Source: AP-15 sp036500965
GTDB taxonomy: Bacteria > Pseudomonadota > Alphaproteobacteria > ATCC43930 > CGMCC-115725
Length of the DNA stretch: 64,000 bases
Assembly: GCA_036500965.1 (NCBI GenBank)
Contig: DASYBC010000054.1
Coordinates: forward strand, 61,603-125,602
Direction: 5' to 3'
In this document: positions 8,054 through 16,308 of the stretch, piece by piece
How the letters are laid out: every line of letters begins with the position of its first letter
Numbering within the stretch: position 1 is the stretch's first letter
Translations under genes and position numbers: made by a program
Notes under the pieces: model-generated
What the model was told of the DNA's origin: nothing
The model's input: the letters and a program-made list of their open reading frames with translations, nothing else
The model's database searches: none

Positions 8054-9751
8054 ATGATCCGCCGAGTGCGGCTTTTTTCGGGCGTCGTGATGCTCGCCTA
8101 TGTGGCGATGCATCTGTCGAACCACGCGGTCGGCCTCATCTCGCTGCCGGCGATGGAGTGGGTGTTGGCCAGGGTCCTTTTGATCTGGTCGAGCCCGCCG
8201 GCGCAGGCGCTGCTCTACGGCGCCTTCCTCGTGCATTACAGCCTGGCGCTCTGGGCGCTATGGGAGCGGCGGACCCTGCGCTTGTGGGGCAGCGAGCTGG
8301 CCCAGATCGTGCTCGGCTTCGCGATCCCGATCCTGCTCGTCCGCCACGTGGTCGGGAACCGCGTTGCCTCCGATTTCTTCGGCGCCGACACCAACCATTA
8401 CACCTATGTGCTGTGGGTCTATTTCGTTCAGTCGCCCTGGCACGGCGCGTTGCAGATGGTGACTTTGGTGATCGCCTGGGCTCACGCGATGATCGGCCTG
8501 CATTTCTGGCTCAAGGTCAGGCCGTGGTACAAGCGCGTGCAGCCGGCCGCACTCGTCGTCGCCGTGCTGGTGCCGGTGCTGGCGCTGCTCGGCGTGGTCG
8601 AGGCCGGGCGGCAGGTCGCCGCACTCGCCGCCGACCCCGCCTGGACCAGGGCGGCCTTCGCCGAGATGCGCCTGCCCTCGCCGGCGGCGGCGCGGCAGCT
8701 GGACCTGATCGGCACGCTCTTAGGCTGGTTTTTTGCGGCGACAATCGCTGCGGTGCTGCTGGCGCGGCTCGGGCGCCGGTGGTGGCAGCGTCGCCGGGGA
8801 CTGGTCCGGATCGGCTATCCCGACGGTCGCTTTATCGACGTGGTTCTCGGCACCAGCGTGCTCGAGGCGAGCCGGCTCGCCGGCGTTCCGCACGCCCATG
8901 TCTGCGGCGGCCGCGGCCGCTGCTCGACCTGCCGGGTGCGGGTGCGCGGCGAGATCGGCAGCATCGACCCGCCGGGCGAGACCGAGCGACGCGTTCTGCG
9001 GCGCATCGGCGCCATCCCGAATGTACGCCTCGCCTGCCAGCTGCGACCAAGAGGGGCCGTCGAGGTGACGCCGCTGCTGCCGCCCTTCGCCTATGCTATG
9101 GATGGACGCCGCCGGGTCGATCTCGCCCAGGGCAGCGAGCGCGAGATCGCGATCCTGTTCGCCGACATCCGCGGCTTCACGGCACTGTCAGAGGGCCGCC
9201 TACCCTATGACGTGGTGTTCATCCTCAACCGCTATTTCGCCGCGGTCGGCCGCGCGGTCGAGAGCGCCGGCGGGCGCGTCGACAAGTTCCTCGGCGATGG
9301 GGTGATGGCGCTGTTCGGCATCGAGAGCAGCGCGCAGACGGGCTGCCGTCAGGCGTTGACCGCGGCCCGGCTGATGTCCCAGCGTATGGAGGAGCTCAAC
9401 GCTTCGTTGCAGTCCGAGATCGAGCAGCCGCTGCGCATCGGCATCGGCATCCATGCCGGGCCGATCATCATCGGCGAAATGGGTTATGGCGGCGCCACCG
9501 CGATCACCGCCATCGGCGACGCGGTCAACACCGCCAGCCGGCTCGAGGAGTTGACCAAAGAGTATGGCGTCGAGCTCGTCGTCTCCGAGGAGGTCGTGCG
9601 GCGCGCCGGGCTCGACCTCCCGGCCGCTCCCCGCCAAGAGATCGAAATTCGCGGCAGGCGTGAGATGCTGGGTGTCGTAACCCTCACCAGCGCCGCGGAG
9701 CTGCCGGCCCCCGGCGCAACAGCCCTGCCGGCGGAGCCGGCCCCCGCCTGA
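8054..9751 (+). CDS. Membrane nucleotide cyclase with FeS and heme-b-like domains
   Basis: A 565-residue three-part protein. Residues 1-240 hold about six membrane helices with several histidines in or near helices (AMHLSNH, LVHYSLAL, ILLVRHVVG, WAHAMIGLHFW), resembling the diheme-b anchor of fumarate/succinate oxidoreductases. Residues 250-340 form a [2Fe-2S] ferredoxin domain with C284-x5-C290-x2-C293 and C328, the adrenodoxin spacing. Residues 355-540 are a class III cyclase domain: metal-binding D371 and D415, K411 and T485 at the base-selecting positions (adenylate type, IIIb-like), and N492/R496 as transition-state residues. All catalytic positions are present. Known relatives include the redox-regulated CyaC of Sinorhizobium, so control of cAMP synthesis by quinone or redox state is a reasonable inference. 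It stands alone in its transcription unit. Confidence 0.9.
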   Translation: MIRRVRLFSGVVMLAYVAMHLSNHAVGLISLPAMEWVLARVLLIWSSPPAQALLYGAFLVHYSLALWALWERRTLRLWGSELAQIVLGFAIPILLVRHVVGNRVASDFFGADTNHYTYVLWVYFVQSPWHGALQMVTLVIAWAHAMIGLHFWLKVRPWYKRVQPAALVVAVLVPVLALLGVVEAGRQVAALAADPAWTRAAFAEMRLPSPAAARQLDLIGTLLGWFFAATIAAVLLARLGRRWWQRRRGLVRIGYPDGRFIDVVLGTSVLEASRLAGVPHAHVCGGRGRCSTCRVRVRGEIGSIDPPGETERRVLRRIGAIPNVRLACQLRPRGAVEVTPLLPPFAYAMDGRRRVDLAQGSEREIAILFADIRGFTALSEGRLPYDVVFILNRYFAAVGRAVESAGGRVDKFLGDGVMALFGIESSAQTGCRQALTAARLMSQRMEELNASLQSEIEQPLRIGIGIHAGPIIIGEMGYGGATAITAIGDAVNTASRLEELTKEYGVELVVSEEVVRRAGLDLPAAPRQEIEIRGRREMLGVVTLTSAAELPAPGATALPAEPAPA

Positions 9752-9756
9752 CCCTA

Positions 9757-9817
9757 GCCTTGCGGCAGCAGCCCGTCGGTTTCGGCGATAGTGCACAGAT
9801 CGGTCAGCGGATCTGCG
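9757..9817 (-). repeat. Diverged copy of the glutathione peroxidase 3' end
   Basis: These 61 bases align with the last 62 bases of the intact glutathione peroxidase gene at 10248-10309, at about 52 of 62 positions with one single-base gap. The two copies are in the same orientation and flank the broken DUF1640 gene. Similarity stops outside the aligned tract. It is either the relic of a second peroxidase gene or one side of an old duplication or insertion. Confidence 0.75.
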
Positions 9818-9886
9818 CTGCGCGCTCCTATGCGCGTTCGTCACACCGCGGCTTGACGCAGCAAGGCGAATGGAATTCCGTGGCTG

Positions 9887-10226
9887 ATGACCACGCCCTT
9901 TGACACGTTGCGCGCCGCACGCCGCCTTAAAGAGGCAGGTGCCGCCGATCCGGTAGCTGAGGCTTATCGCCGAAATGATCGGCGCTGCACGCGAGCTTGA
10001 TCTGGCACAGTTGGCGACCAAGGTGGACTTGGCATTGCTACGCGGTGACCTGACGGCGCTGCGGAGCGATCTAGAGGGGCTGCGGAGCGATCTAGAGGCG
10101 AAAATCGCGGTTGCCGAGCTGCGGCTGATCAAATGGGTGATCGGCGTCGGGGTCGCCGCCGTGCTCGCGCTCACCGGTGTGATCTGGACGGCGACACAGG
10201 TTCTGCTGCACGCAGCACATCCGTAG
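9887..10226 (+). pseudogene. DUF1640-type coiled-coil membrane protein, frameshifted
   Basis: The frame from the ATG at 9887 gives MTTPFDTLRAARRLKEAG and about nine more family-like residues, then runs into unrelated codons and a stop. From about 9963 a different frame continues LIAEMIGAARELDLAQLATK, a heptad stretch with the repeated unit LRSDLE, and a C-terminal membrane helix ending before 10226. Joined, the two parts give a normal DUF1640/CCDC90-like protein of about 112 residues (N-terminal FDTLK-RRLKEAG segment, coiled coil, TM anchor). One extra base (or loss of two) near 9959-9963 explains the break. A shortened product could still start at the ATG at 9975 (83 codons, coiled coil plus TM only). 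A sequencing error must be excluded before calling it dead. Confidence 0.75.
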
Positions 10227-10244
10227 CGCCGCGACGGCTGAAGC

Positions 10245-10739
10245 TCAGCCTTGCGGCAGCAGCCGGTCGATTTCGCCGGTGATGCGCGGATCGGTCGGCG
10301 CGATCTGCGAGGGCCAGGCGCCGGCCAATTCGCCATCGGGTGCGATCAGGAATTTGTGGAAATTCCAGCGCGGGGTTGCGGCCTCGCCCAGGCTCTCGGC
10401 GATCCAGCGGTAGAACGGATGGGCTTGGGCGCCAAGCACCCGGCATTTCTGCGCCATCGGAAAATCGACCGCATAATTGGTTTCGCAAAATTTCTTGATT
10501 TCGGCCGCCGAGCCCGGCTCCTGCTGGCCGAAATCGTTGGACGGCACGCCGAGCACGACGAGGCCGCGGTCGCGGTAGCGCTGCCACAGGGCTTCGAGAC
10601 CGCTGTATTGCGGCGTGTAGCCGCAAAAGGAGGCCGTGTTGACGACCAGCACCGGCCGGCCGCGCCAAGCGTCGAGCGGCAGCTTCGCGCCGTCGATCGC
10701 GGCGAATTCGAACTGATGGGCGTTTGCGGGATCGGGCAT
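10245..10739 (-). CDS. Glutathione peroxidase (cysteine type)
   Basis: A protein of 164 residues starting MPDPANAHQFEF. The peroxidatic residue is cysteine, C39 in NTASFCGYTPQ, rather than selenocysteine. The Gln and Trp of the catalytic set are seen in FGQQEP and PRWNFHKF, and NDFGQQEPGS is diagnostic of the family. It should reduce hydrogen peroxide and organic hydroperoxides in the cytoplasm; bacterial cysteine-type enzymes usually use thioredoxin rather than glutathione. The ATG follows a GGAGGCTGCC sequence on the coding strand, an adequate ribosome binding site. Its 3' end has a diverged copy 430 bases further left. Confidence 0.93.
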   Translation of the reverse strand: MPDPANAHQFEFAAIDGAKLPLDAWRGRPVLVVNTASFCGYTPQYSGLEALWQRYRDRGLVVLGVPSNDFGQQEPGSAAEIKKFCETNYAVDFPMAQKCRVLGAQAHPFYRWIAESLGEAATPRWNFHKFLIAPDGELAGAWPSQIAPTDPRITGEIDRLLPQG

Positions 10740-10879
10740 CGGCAGCCTCCGTCGAAATGGGTCGCGTCGCGCCGACCAGCATAGCGCGAGCGGCGCTGCG
10801 CGAAAGCCGCCGCAATTCGTGTTGCGCGCTAACGGTCGTTCCCGGAGAGTGATCCCGGTTTGCGCCTGGACAGCCGACG

Positions 10880-11512
10880 ATGCTTTTGTTGTTTTTTCTG
10901 AAAGGCATCGTTGTCGGTGCCGTGATTGCCGTTCCGGTCGGCCCGGTCGGCATTCTGTGTCTGCGGCGGACGATTTTCGAGGGCCGCTTGTCGGGGCTGG
11001 TGTCGGGAGTGGGCGCCGCAACCGCCGATGCGCTGTTTGGCGCTGTCGCCGCGTTTGGCCTCAGCTTTGTTTCCGACTGGCTGCTCGGCTATCAAACCTG
11101 GCTGCGCGCCGGCGGCGGCGTCTATCTGCTCTATTCCGGCGGCTCCGCCCTGCTGTCCCAAGCGCACGACAAGCTGGCCGAGGAATCCGACCCGGAAACC
11201 CTGTTCCGCGACTTCGCCTCCGCCTTTGCCTTGACCATCACCAATCCGGTGACGATCCTGGTGTTCCTCGCGATTTTCGCGGCGCTCGGCCTGGGCGGCG
11301 CGCGAGCGGCGCTGTTGCGCGCGGCTCTGCTGGTGATCGGCGTGTGGATCGGGTCGTTCCTGTGGTGGCTGGTGCTGAGCTCTGGTGTCGAGCTGTTTCG
11401 CCGTTCGATCGAGCCGCGCCACCTCGCCTGGGTGAGCCGCGGCTCGGGGCTTATTTTGTTCTTGACCGGGGCAGCGCTGCTGGCGTCGATCGTGGTAGAT
11501 CACCTGATCTGA
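10880..11512 (+). CDS. LysE/RhtB-family exporter
   Basis: A 210-residue membrane protein with about six helices. The N-terminal GIVVGAVIAVPVGPVGILCLRRTIFEG matches the conserved LysE start (helix 1 with the PVGP motif, then an R-rich loop). ALTITNPVTILVFLAIFAALG is the conserved NP motif of helix 4. Members export amino acids or related metabolites by proton antiport; the substrate is not readable. The gene is followed 20 bases later by a PaiB-like protein in the same direction, so they may be co-transcribed. Confidence 0.88.
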   Translation: MLLLFFLKGIVVGAVIAVPVGPVGILCLRRTIFEGRLSGLVSGVGAATADALFGAVAAFGLSFVSDWLLGYQTWLRAGGGVYLLYSGGSALLSQAHDKLAEESDPETLFRDFASAFALTITNPVTILVFLAIFAALGLGGARAALLRAALLVIGVWIGSFLWWLVLSSGVELFRRSIEPRHLAWVSRGSGLILFLTGAALLASIVVDHLI

Positions 11513-11532
11513 GCGCAAACAACGAGGGTGCA

Positions 11533-12180
11533 ATGGTCTATCTGCCGCCCGTCTTTACCGAGGCGCGGCCCGAGGTGCTGATCGCGCATATCGAGCGCTA
11601 CGATTTTGGCCTCCTCGTCAGTCATGGACCGGCGGGGCTGATGGCCAGCCACATCCCGTTTCTGATCGAGCGCTCGAGGGCGGAATCGGGGGCCGAGGAG
11701 CTGCACCTCCTGGGCCATCTCGCCCGCCCCAATCCGCAGGTTGCCGAGTTCGCCGATGGCGGCGAAGTGCTGGCAATCTTCAGCGGCCCACACGCCTATG
11801 TCTCGCCCGGCTGGTACGCGAGCCGTCCAGCGGTGCCGACCTGGAATTATGTCGATGTTCACGCCTATGGCGCGCTCCGTCTGGTCGAGGACGACGAATG
11901 GCTGCGCCGGTTTTTGCACAAGCTCTCGGCGCGTCACGAGGCCGGCCGTGCGGCGCCGTGGCGGATCGCGGACCAGCCCGCCGCCTACATCGCCGGGATG
12001 ATCAAGGGAATTATTGGTCTCGACATCGCCGTCACCCGGCTCGAAGGCAAATATAAGCTCAGCCAGAACCGCCCGACCGCCGACCGACCGCGGATCGTCG
12101 CCGCGCTCGAGGCGGAGGGCAGGGCCGATGCGCTCGCCCTCGCCCGGGTGATGGCCGAGCGCGAGCCCGGTTTGGCCTGA
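11533..12180 (+). CDS. FMN-binding PaiB-family protein
   Basis: A protein of 215 residues starting MVYLPPVFTEARPEV. Diagnostic PaiB-family segments are present: SHIPFLIE, the LLGHLARPNPQ stretch, PTWNYVDVHAYG, and the C-terminal SQNRPTADR. The fold is the split-barrel FMN-binding domain. In Bacillus the homologue is annotated as a negative regulator of sporulation and protease genes, but in Proteobacteria the function is unproven and no DNA-binding domain is obvious here. It ends 19 bases before the convergent lipoprotein gene. Confidence 0.88.
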   Translation: MVYLPPVFTEARPEVLIAHIERYDFGLLVSHGPAGLMASHIPFLIERSRAESGAEELHLLGHLARPNPQVAEFADGGEVLAIFSGPHAYVSPGWYASRPAVPTWNYVDVHAYGALRLVEDDEWLRRFLHKLSARHEAGRAAPWRIADQPAAYIAGMIKGIIGLDIAVTRLEGKYKLSQNRPTADRPRIVAALEAEGRADALALARVMAEREPGLA

Positions 12181-12199
12181 CCACAGCGGTGGCAGAGGG

Positions 12200-12739
12200 T
12201 CAGCGGCCGCGGAAATGCTGATAAAAATCGACGACGTCCGGGCTTTGCTGGAAACCCAGAACGACGGTGAGGTCGGTCCCTTTATGCCCGGCGAGCGGGA
12301 TCGTCTCCTCGATATGGTCGGTGACGCCGGCGCGGATCTGGTTGGGATCGAAGGCGATGCGGACGGCAAGCGGCTTTTTGCTGAGGATCGTGCGGTCGGG
12401 CCCGGTGACTGCGACAAAATAGTCGAGATCCACGGCGTCGCCCTTGGCCGCCGGTCCGCGCTGACCGACGACGATTACGTCGAGCGCCATATGCACCGCG
12501 TCGGGGGTGTAGTCGCAGGTCCGGTCAACCTCGCTCAATAGCCCATAAAACGCGACATTTTGCGGAATGCGCTGGGGCGCCGCACCAAACACGGCAGTGT
12601 TGGCGAGCGGCCGCAAAATAACCGCGCTCGGGCAGGGCGCCGCCGGCTTCGACGCGAACGGCGACGGGATCGAGCTGCAACCGGAAAGGGCTAAGAGACC
12701 CGTAACTACCGCCGCTTGCGCGGCCCGGACCCGGCTCAC
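12200..12739 (-). CDS. Putative lipoprotein
   Basis: A 179-residue protein with a lipoprotein signal: MSRVRAAQAAVVTGLLALSGC, in which the cysteine at about residue 21 would be lipidated. The mature part contains repeated beta-rich stretches (MALDVIVVGQRGP, DYFVAVTGPDRTI) and two further cysteines (CPSAVI, CDYTPD). I do not recognise a named family; similar proteins are annotated as hypothetical lipoproteins in alphaproteobacteria. Its start overlaps the stop of the CDGSH gene by four bases, so the two are co-translated. Confidence 0.75.
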   Translation of the reverse strand: MSRVRAAQAAVVTGLLALSGCSSIPSPFASKPAAPCPSAVILRPLANTAVFGAAPQRIPQNVAFYGLLSEVDRTCDYTPDAVHMALDVIVVGQRGPAAKGDAVDLDYFVAVTGPDRTILSKKPLAVRIAFDPNQIRAGVTDHIEETIPLAGHKGTDLTVVLGFQQSPDVVDFYQHFRGR

Positions 12740-12975
12740 AGCCCGCTATGGGTTCCGTCGCAGAACGGCTTGCCCCCGGTCTGCTTGCAGCCGCACAGCC
12801 AGACCTCTTCGCTCGCCGCAGCGGTGAACGGGACCGGCGTGAGCCCGGTGCCCTGATGCGACCCGTCGCAGAACGGCTGGTTGGCGCTGCGCCCGCAGGC
12901 GCACCAGAAATACCGCTTGCCGGCCTCGACAGTGATGCCGTAGGGCTCTTTTTGCGCTGGGATCGGTTCGGCCAA
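12736..12975 (-). CDS. Tandem CDGSH iron-sulfur protein
   Basis: A 79-residue protein with two CDGSH motifs: WCACGRSANQPFCDGSH and LCGCKQTGGKPFCDGTH. Each C-x-C...C...H set binds a [2Fe-2S] cluster by three Cys and one His, as in mitoNEET; two motifs in one chain correspond to the MiNT-type arrangement. These proteins take part in electron or cluster transfer in the cytoplasm. It is the first gene of a two-gene minus-strand unit with the lipoprotein and diverges from thrB. Confidence 0.92.
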   Translation of the reverse strand: MAEPIPAQKEPYGITVEAGKRYFWCACGRSANQPFCDGSHQGTGLTPVPFTAAASEEVWLCGCKQTGGKPFCDGTHSGL

Positions 12976-13100
12976 TGTATTCCCCCACCATTGTCGCCGC
13001 CGGCTTGCCCGCGTCGCAGCGGCGCGTCAACGGCGCCGGACTGTATTCGAGGCTCGCCCGACGCACAAGCCGGGCCGACATGTGGAGCATGGAGCAGCCG

Positions 13101-14066
13101 ATGGCCGTCTATACCGACGTCGCCGACGACGAGCTCCGGGCCTTTGTCGCGCTCTACGACATCGGCGAGGTGCTGTCGTGCAAGGGCATCGCCGAAGGGG
13201 TCGAAAACTCGAACTTCCTGGTCACTACCGAGCGCGGCAACTTCATCCTGACCCTTTACGAAAGACGGGTGGCGCGCGCCGATCTGCCGTTTTTCATTGC
13301 GCTGATGGACCATCTGGCGCATCGCGGCGTCGCCTGCCCGACCCCGCTGCGCGGACGTGACGGGACAGCGCTGCGTGAACTGTGCGGCCGCCCGGCGGCG
13401 ATGGTGACGTTTCTCGCCGGGATGTGGCCGCGACGCATCCAGGCGTTCCATTGCGCCGCGCTCGGCCGGGCATTGGCGGCGTTGCACAGCGCCGGCGCCG
13501 GCTTTGGGATGACGCGCGTGAACGACCTGTCGGTCGCCGGCTGGCGGCGGCTGTTCGACGCCTGCGGCAGCCGTGCCGGCGAGCTCCAGCCGGGGCTTGC
13601 CCGCGAGGTCGAGGCCGAGCTGGCGCAGCTCGAGGCGGCTTGGCCGCGCGATCTGCCGGTCGGCGTGATCCATGCCGATCTGTTTCCGGACAACGTGTTC
13701 TTTCGCGACCGCGAGGTGACCGGGCTGATCGATTTCTACTTCGCCTGCACCGATTTTCTCGCCTATGATTTTGCGGTGTGCCTGAACGCTTGGTGCTTTG
13801 AAGGCGACGGCAGCTTTAACGTGACCAAGGCGCGGCTGCTGCTCGACGGCTACCGCCGGCAACGGCCCTTGGCGCCGGCCGAGCTCGCGGCCTTGCCGCT
13901 GCTAGCCCGCGGCAGCGCGCTGCGCTTTTTCTTGACCAGGCTGTTCGACTGGCTCAACCAGCCGCCGGCAGCGCTGGTCCGGCCCAAGGACCCGCTCGAG
14001 TTTCTCCGGCGTCTGCGCTTTCACCGCACTGTTGCGAGCCCGCGCGACTACGGCCTCGATGTCTGA
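13101..14066 (+). CDS. thrB: Homoserine kinase
   Basis: A protein of 321 residues of the aminoglycoside-phosphotransferase fold, the type used for ThrB in alphaproteobacteria (unrelated to the GHMP-type ThrB of E. coli). It begins MAVYTDVADDELRAF, a strongly conserved N-terminus, and carries EGVENSNFLV for nucleotide binding, the catalytic HADLFPDN, and LIDFYFA for Mg2+. It phosphorylates homoserine on the way to threonine. GGAG nine bases before the ATG supports this start. Its 3' end overlaps the start of rnhA, a conserved pairing in this class. Confidence 0.95.
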   Translation: MAVYTDVADDELRAFVALYDIGEVLSCKGIAEGVENSNFLVTTERGNFILTLYERRVARADLPFFIALMDHLAHRGVACPTPLRGRDGTALRELCGRPAAMVTFLAGMWPRRIQAFHCAALGRALAALHSAGAGFGMTRVNDLSVAGWRRLFDACGSRAGELQPGLAREVEAELAQLEAAWPRDLPVGVIHADLFPDNVFFRDREVTGLIDFYFACTDFLAYDFAVCLNAWCFEGDGSFNVTKARLLLDGYRRQRPLAPAELAALPLLARGSALRFFLTRLFDWLNQPPAALVRPKDPLEFLRRLRFHRTVASPRDYGLDV

Positions 14067-14550
14067 GCCAGGCGCGAGCGGAGCAAGCGGTGCCGAGCCG
14101 GCGGCCGTCGACATCTTCACCGACGGCGCTTGCAGCGGCAACCCCGGCCCCGGCGGCTGGGCGGCGATCCTGCGCCATCGCGGCACCGAGAAGGAGCTGA
14201 CCGGCTGGGCGCCCATTACCACCAACAACCGCATGGAAATGATGGCGGCGATCGAGGGGCTCGAAGCCTTGAAGCGGCCCTGCCGGGTGCGACTGTACAG
14301 CGACAGCCAGTATCTGCGCGACGGCATCACCAAATGGATCCACGCCTGGAAGGCGCGCGGCTGGCGCACCGCCGACAAGAAGCCGGTCAAGAACATCGAT
14401 CTGTGGCAGCGGCTCGACGCGGCCGCTGCCCGCCACCAGATTGCCTGGGAATGGGTGCGCGGCCATGCCGGCCACCCGGAGAACGAGCGCGCCGACGCCC
14501 TCGCCCGCGCCGCCATCGCCGCGGCTAATCGCGGCGGCGTCTGTCGATGA
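14059..14550 (+). CDS. rnhA: Ribonuclease HI
   Basis: A protein of 163 residues starting MSEPGASGASG. The catalytic carboxylates are D22 (FTDGACSGNPGPGGW), E60 (NNRMEMM), D82 (YSDSQYL) and the late Asp in NERADALA; the basic handle region and HAGHPENE are present. It removes RNA from RNA-DNA hybrids during replication and repair. The ATG lies inside the end of thrB (eight-base overlap), implying translational coupling. Confidence 0.95.
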   Translation: MSEPGASGASGAEPAAVDIFTDGACSGNPGPGGWAAILRHRGTEKELTGWAPITTNNRMEMMAAIEGLEALKRPCRVRLYSDSQYLRDGITKWIHAWKARGWRTADKKPVKNIDLWQRLDAAAARHQIAWEWVRGHAGHPENERADALARAAIAAANRGGVCR

Positions 14551-14590
14551 TCGGGGGCGATCCTCCGAGGGCACATGCCGGAGCAGCGGG

Positions 14591-16018
14591 ATGAGCGGTT
14601 TCATCCCGCCTTACCCCGAGCGACCGTGCAAGCCGCTGTCGGCGATTTCGGCGCTGCGAGCGGCGCGCCGCAACGTGCTGACGATGTGGGAAGAGCGGTG
14701 CTTCGAATGGGAATTCTTCTCGGCCCGCGTGCTGTCGCGCATGCTGTTCGTCTGCAACAGCCCCGATACCGTCGAGCGCGCATTTATCGCGCATCATGAC
14801 AGTTTCGCACGCAAGAGCCCGCAGATGCGGCACGGTTTGGCGCCGCTCCTTGGCGACGGCCTATTCATCAGCGACGGCGAGACCTGGCGGCACCGGCGCC
14901 GGATCGTCGCGCCGATCGTCCATGTTTCGCAGCTGCCGTTGTTCGCTCCGCTGATCGTCGAGGCGGCGAACGAGACGGCGGACCGCTGGGCCGCCATGGC
15001 CGGCGATAAGCCGATCAATGCATTGGCCGAAATGGCTACGCTAACTGCCGAAATCATTTGTCGTGCCGTGTTCGGGCGCCGGCTCGGGGCTGAGCATGCG
15101 GCCGAGATCGTGTCTGCCTTCAGCGAGTATCAACGCCTGATCGGCCAAGTGGACATCATTTATCTATTGGGGTTACCAGACTGGCTGCCGCGATTTCATT
15201 CGTTTGCGGCGCACCGTGCGGCACGGCGAATCCGCACCGTCCTCGACGAGATTATTCGCGATTGCCGCGAGCGGCTCGCCGATGGCGAGGCCTCGATGAT
15301 CCGGCTGCTGCTGGAGGCGCGGGATGGCGAGACCGGGGCACGACTCGACGCCGCCGCATTGCGCAACGAGGCCGCGGTCATCTTCATGGCCGGCCACGAA
15401 ACGACGGCCAACTCGCTCGCCTGGACGTGGTACCTCCTGTCGCAGGCGCCCGAGGTTGAGAGCCGGCTTCATGCCGAGCTTGCGGCAGTGCTGCATGGGC
15501 GTGCGCCCAGCCTGGAGGATGTGCCCAACCTCGTCTATACGCGGGCCATTTTCGAGGAAGCGCTTCGACTTTATCCGCCGGTTCCGGTGCTCGCTCGGCA
15601 GGCGCTGCGCGACGAGCGAATTCACGGCCGGCTGATCCCCGTGGGATCTCTGGTCTTGATCGTGCCGTGGCTGCTGCACCGGCATCGCAAATACTGGGAG
15701 AGCCCCGATCATTTCATGCCCGAGCGGTTCCTGCCGGAGAACGCCAGCGGTTTGGTCAGGCACGCCTATCTCCCGTTCAGCACTGGGCCGCGGATTTGTG
15801 CTGGCGCGGCTTTCGGGCTGACAGAAGCGATCCTGTGCATTGCAACCTTGGCGCAGCGCGTGCGGGTTCGCTTGGCGGCGGATGCCGTCGTCCGGCCGGT
15901 TTCCCGGTTGACCTTGCGACCGGGCAACGAGCTGCGGATGCTCGTCGAGCGCTCCGGTCAGGCCGACGCGTCGGAATACGGCCCGCTCGACACGGCTGTT
16001 ACCCGCCCGTCGCGGTGA
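14591..16018 (+). CDS. Cytochrome P450
   Basis: A protein of 475 residues starting MSGFIPPYPERP. The heme-ligand motif is FSTGPRICAG with Cys403 as the thiolate; the I-helix oxygen-activation motif is AGHETT (residues 267-272); the K-helix ExxR is in EEALRLYPP. The length and sequence style are closest to the CYP4/CYP102-like bacterial group of fatty-acid or alkane hydroxylases, but the substrate is not assigned. There is no membrane anchor and no fused reductase, so it needs separate ferredoxin and reductase partners, none of which is adjacent. It starts 40 bases after rnhA and could be read through from it. Confidence 0.93.
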   Translation: MSGFIPPYPERPCKPLSAISALRAARRNVLTMWEERCFEWEFFSARVLSRMLFVCNSPDTVERAFIAHHDSFARKSPQMRHGLAPLLGDGLFISDGETWRHRRRIVAPIVHVSQLPLFAPLIVEAANETADRWAAMAGDKPINALAEMATLTAEIICRAVFGRRLGAEHAAEIVSAFSEYQRLIGQVDIIYLLGLPDWLPRFHSFAAHRAARRIRTVLDEIIRDCRERLADGEASMIRLLLEARDGETGARLDAAALRNEAAVIFMAGHETTANSLAWTWYLLSQAPEVESRLHAELAAVLHGRAPSLEDVPNLVYTRAIFEEALRLYPPVPVLARQALRDERIHGRLIPVGSLVLIVPWLLHRHRKYWESPDHFMPERFLPENASGLVRHAYLPFSTGPRICAGAAFGLTEAILCIATLAQRVRVRLAADAVVRPVSRLTLRPGNELRMLVERSGQADASEYGPLDTAVTRPSR

Positions 16019-16161
16019 ACATCGGCGGTTGTTGGTCATTCCCACGAAAGCGCAGGGCTGTCCGGGAAAACTGTGCCGGCACGATTAACGTGCATACGGC
16101 CGTTTAATTCTAATTCGGGACTCGAAAGAACAATCAAAATAAGTGGCATGAAGAGAAAAAG

Positions 16162-16173
16162 GTTAACGTTAAC
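16162..16173. promoter_or_regulatory. Perfect 12-base palindrome, possible operator
   Basis: GTTAACGTTAAC reads the same on both strands and lies in an A/T-rich patch between the convergent P450 and recR genes. A regulator site or a nucleoid-protein site is possible; nothing next to it requires one, so this is only noted. Confidence 0.25.
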
Positions 16174-16210
16174 AAAGAAGTCGGCGCCGAGCAACGCAGG
16201 CAGCACGCTC

Positions 16211-16237
16211 AGCCGCAGAAAGCGGCTCTGCTCCTTT
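16211..16237 (+). terminator. Putative terminator after the P450 gene
   Basis: A six-base-pair stem (AGCCGC with GCGGCT, five-base loop AGAAA) is followed after seven bases by CTTTTT. The stem is short and the T-run is not directly attached, so this is a weak candidate, but it sits where termination between two convergent genes is expected. Confidence 0.4.
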
Positions 16238-16308
16238 TTGCATTGGCGTCCGAACTTTGCTACGCAAGTCGCGGGCGTACCCGGTATGGCCGCCGGAATT
16301 AGAAATGC

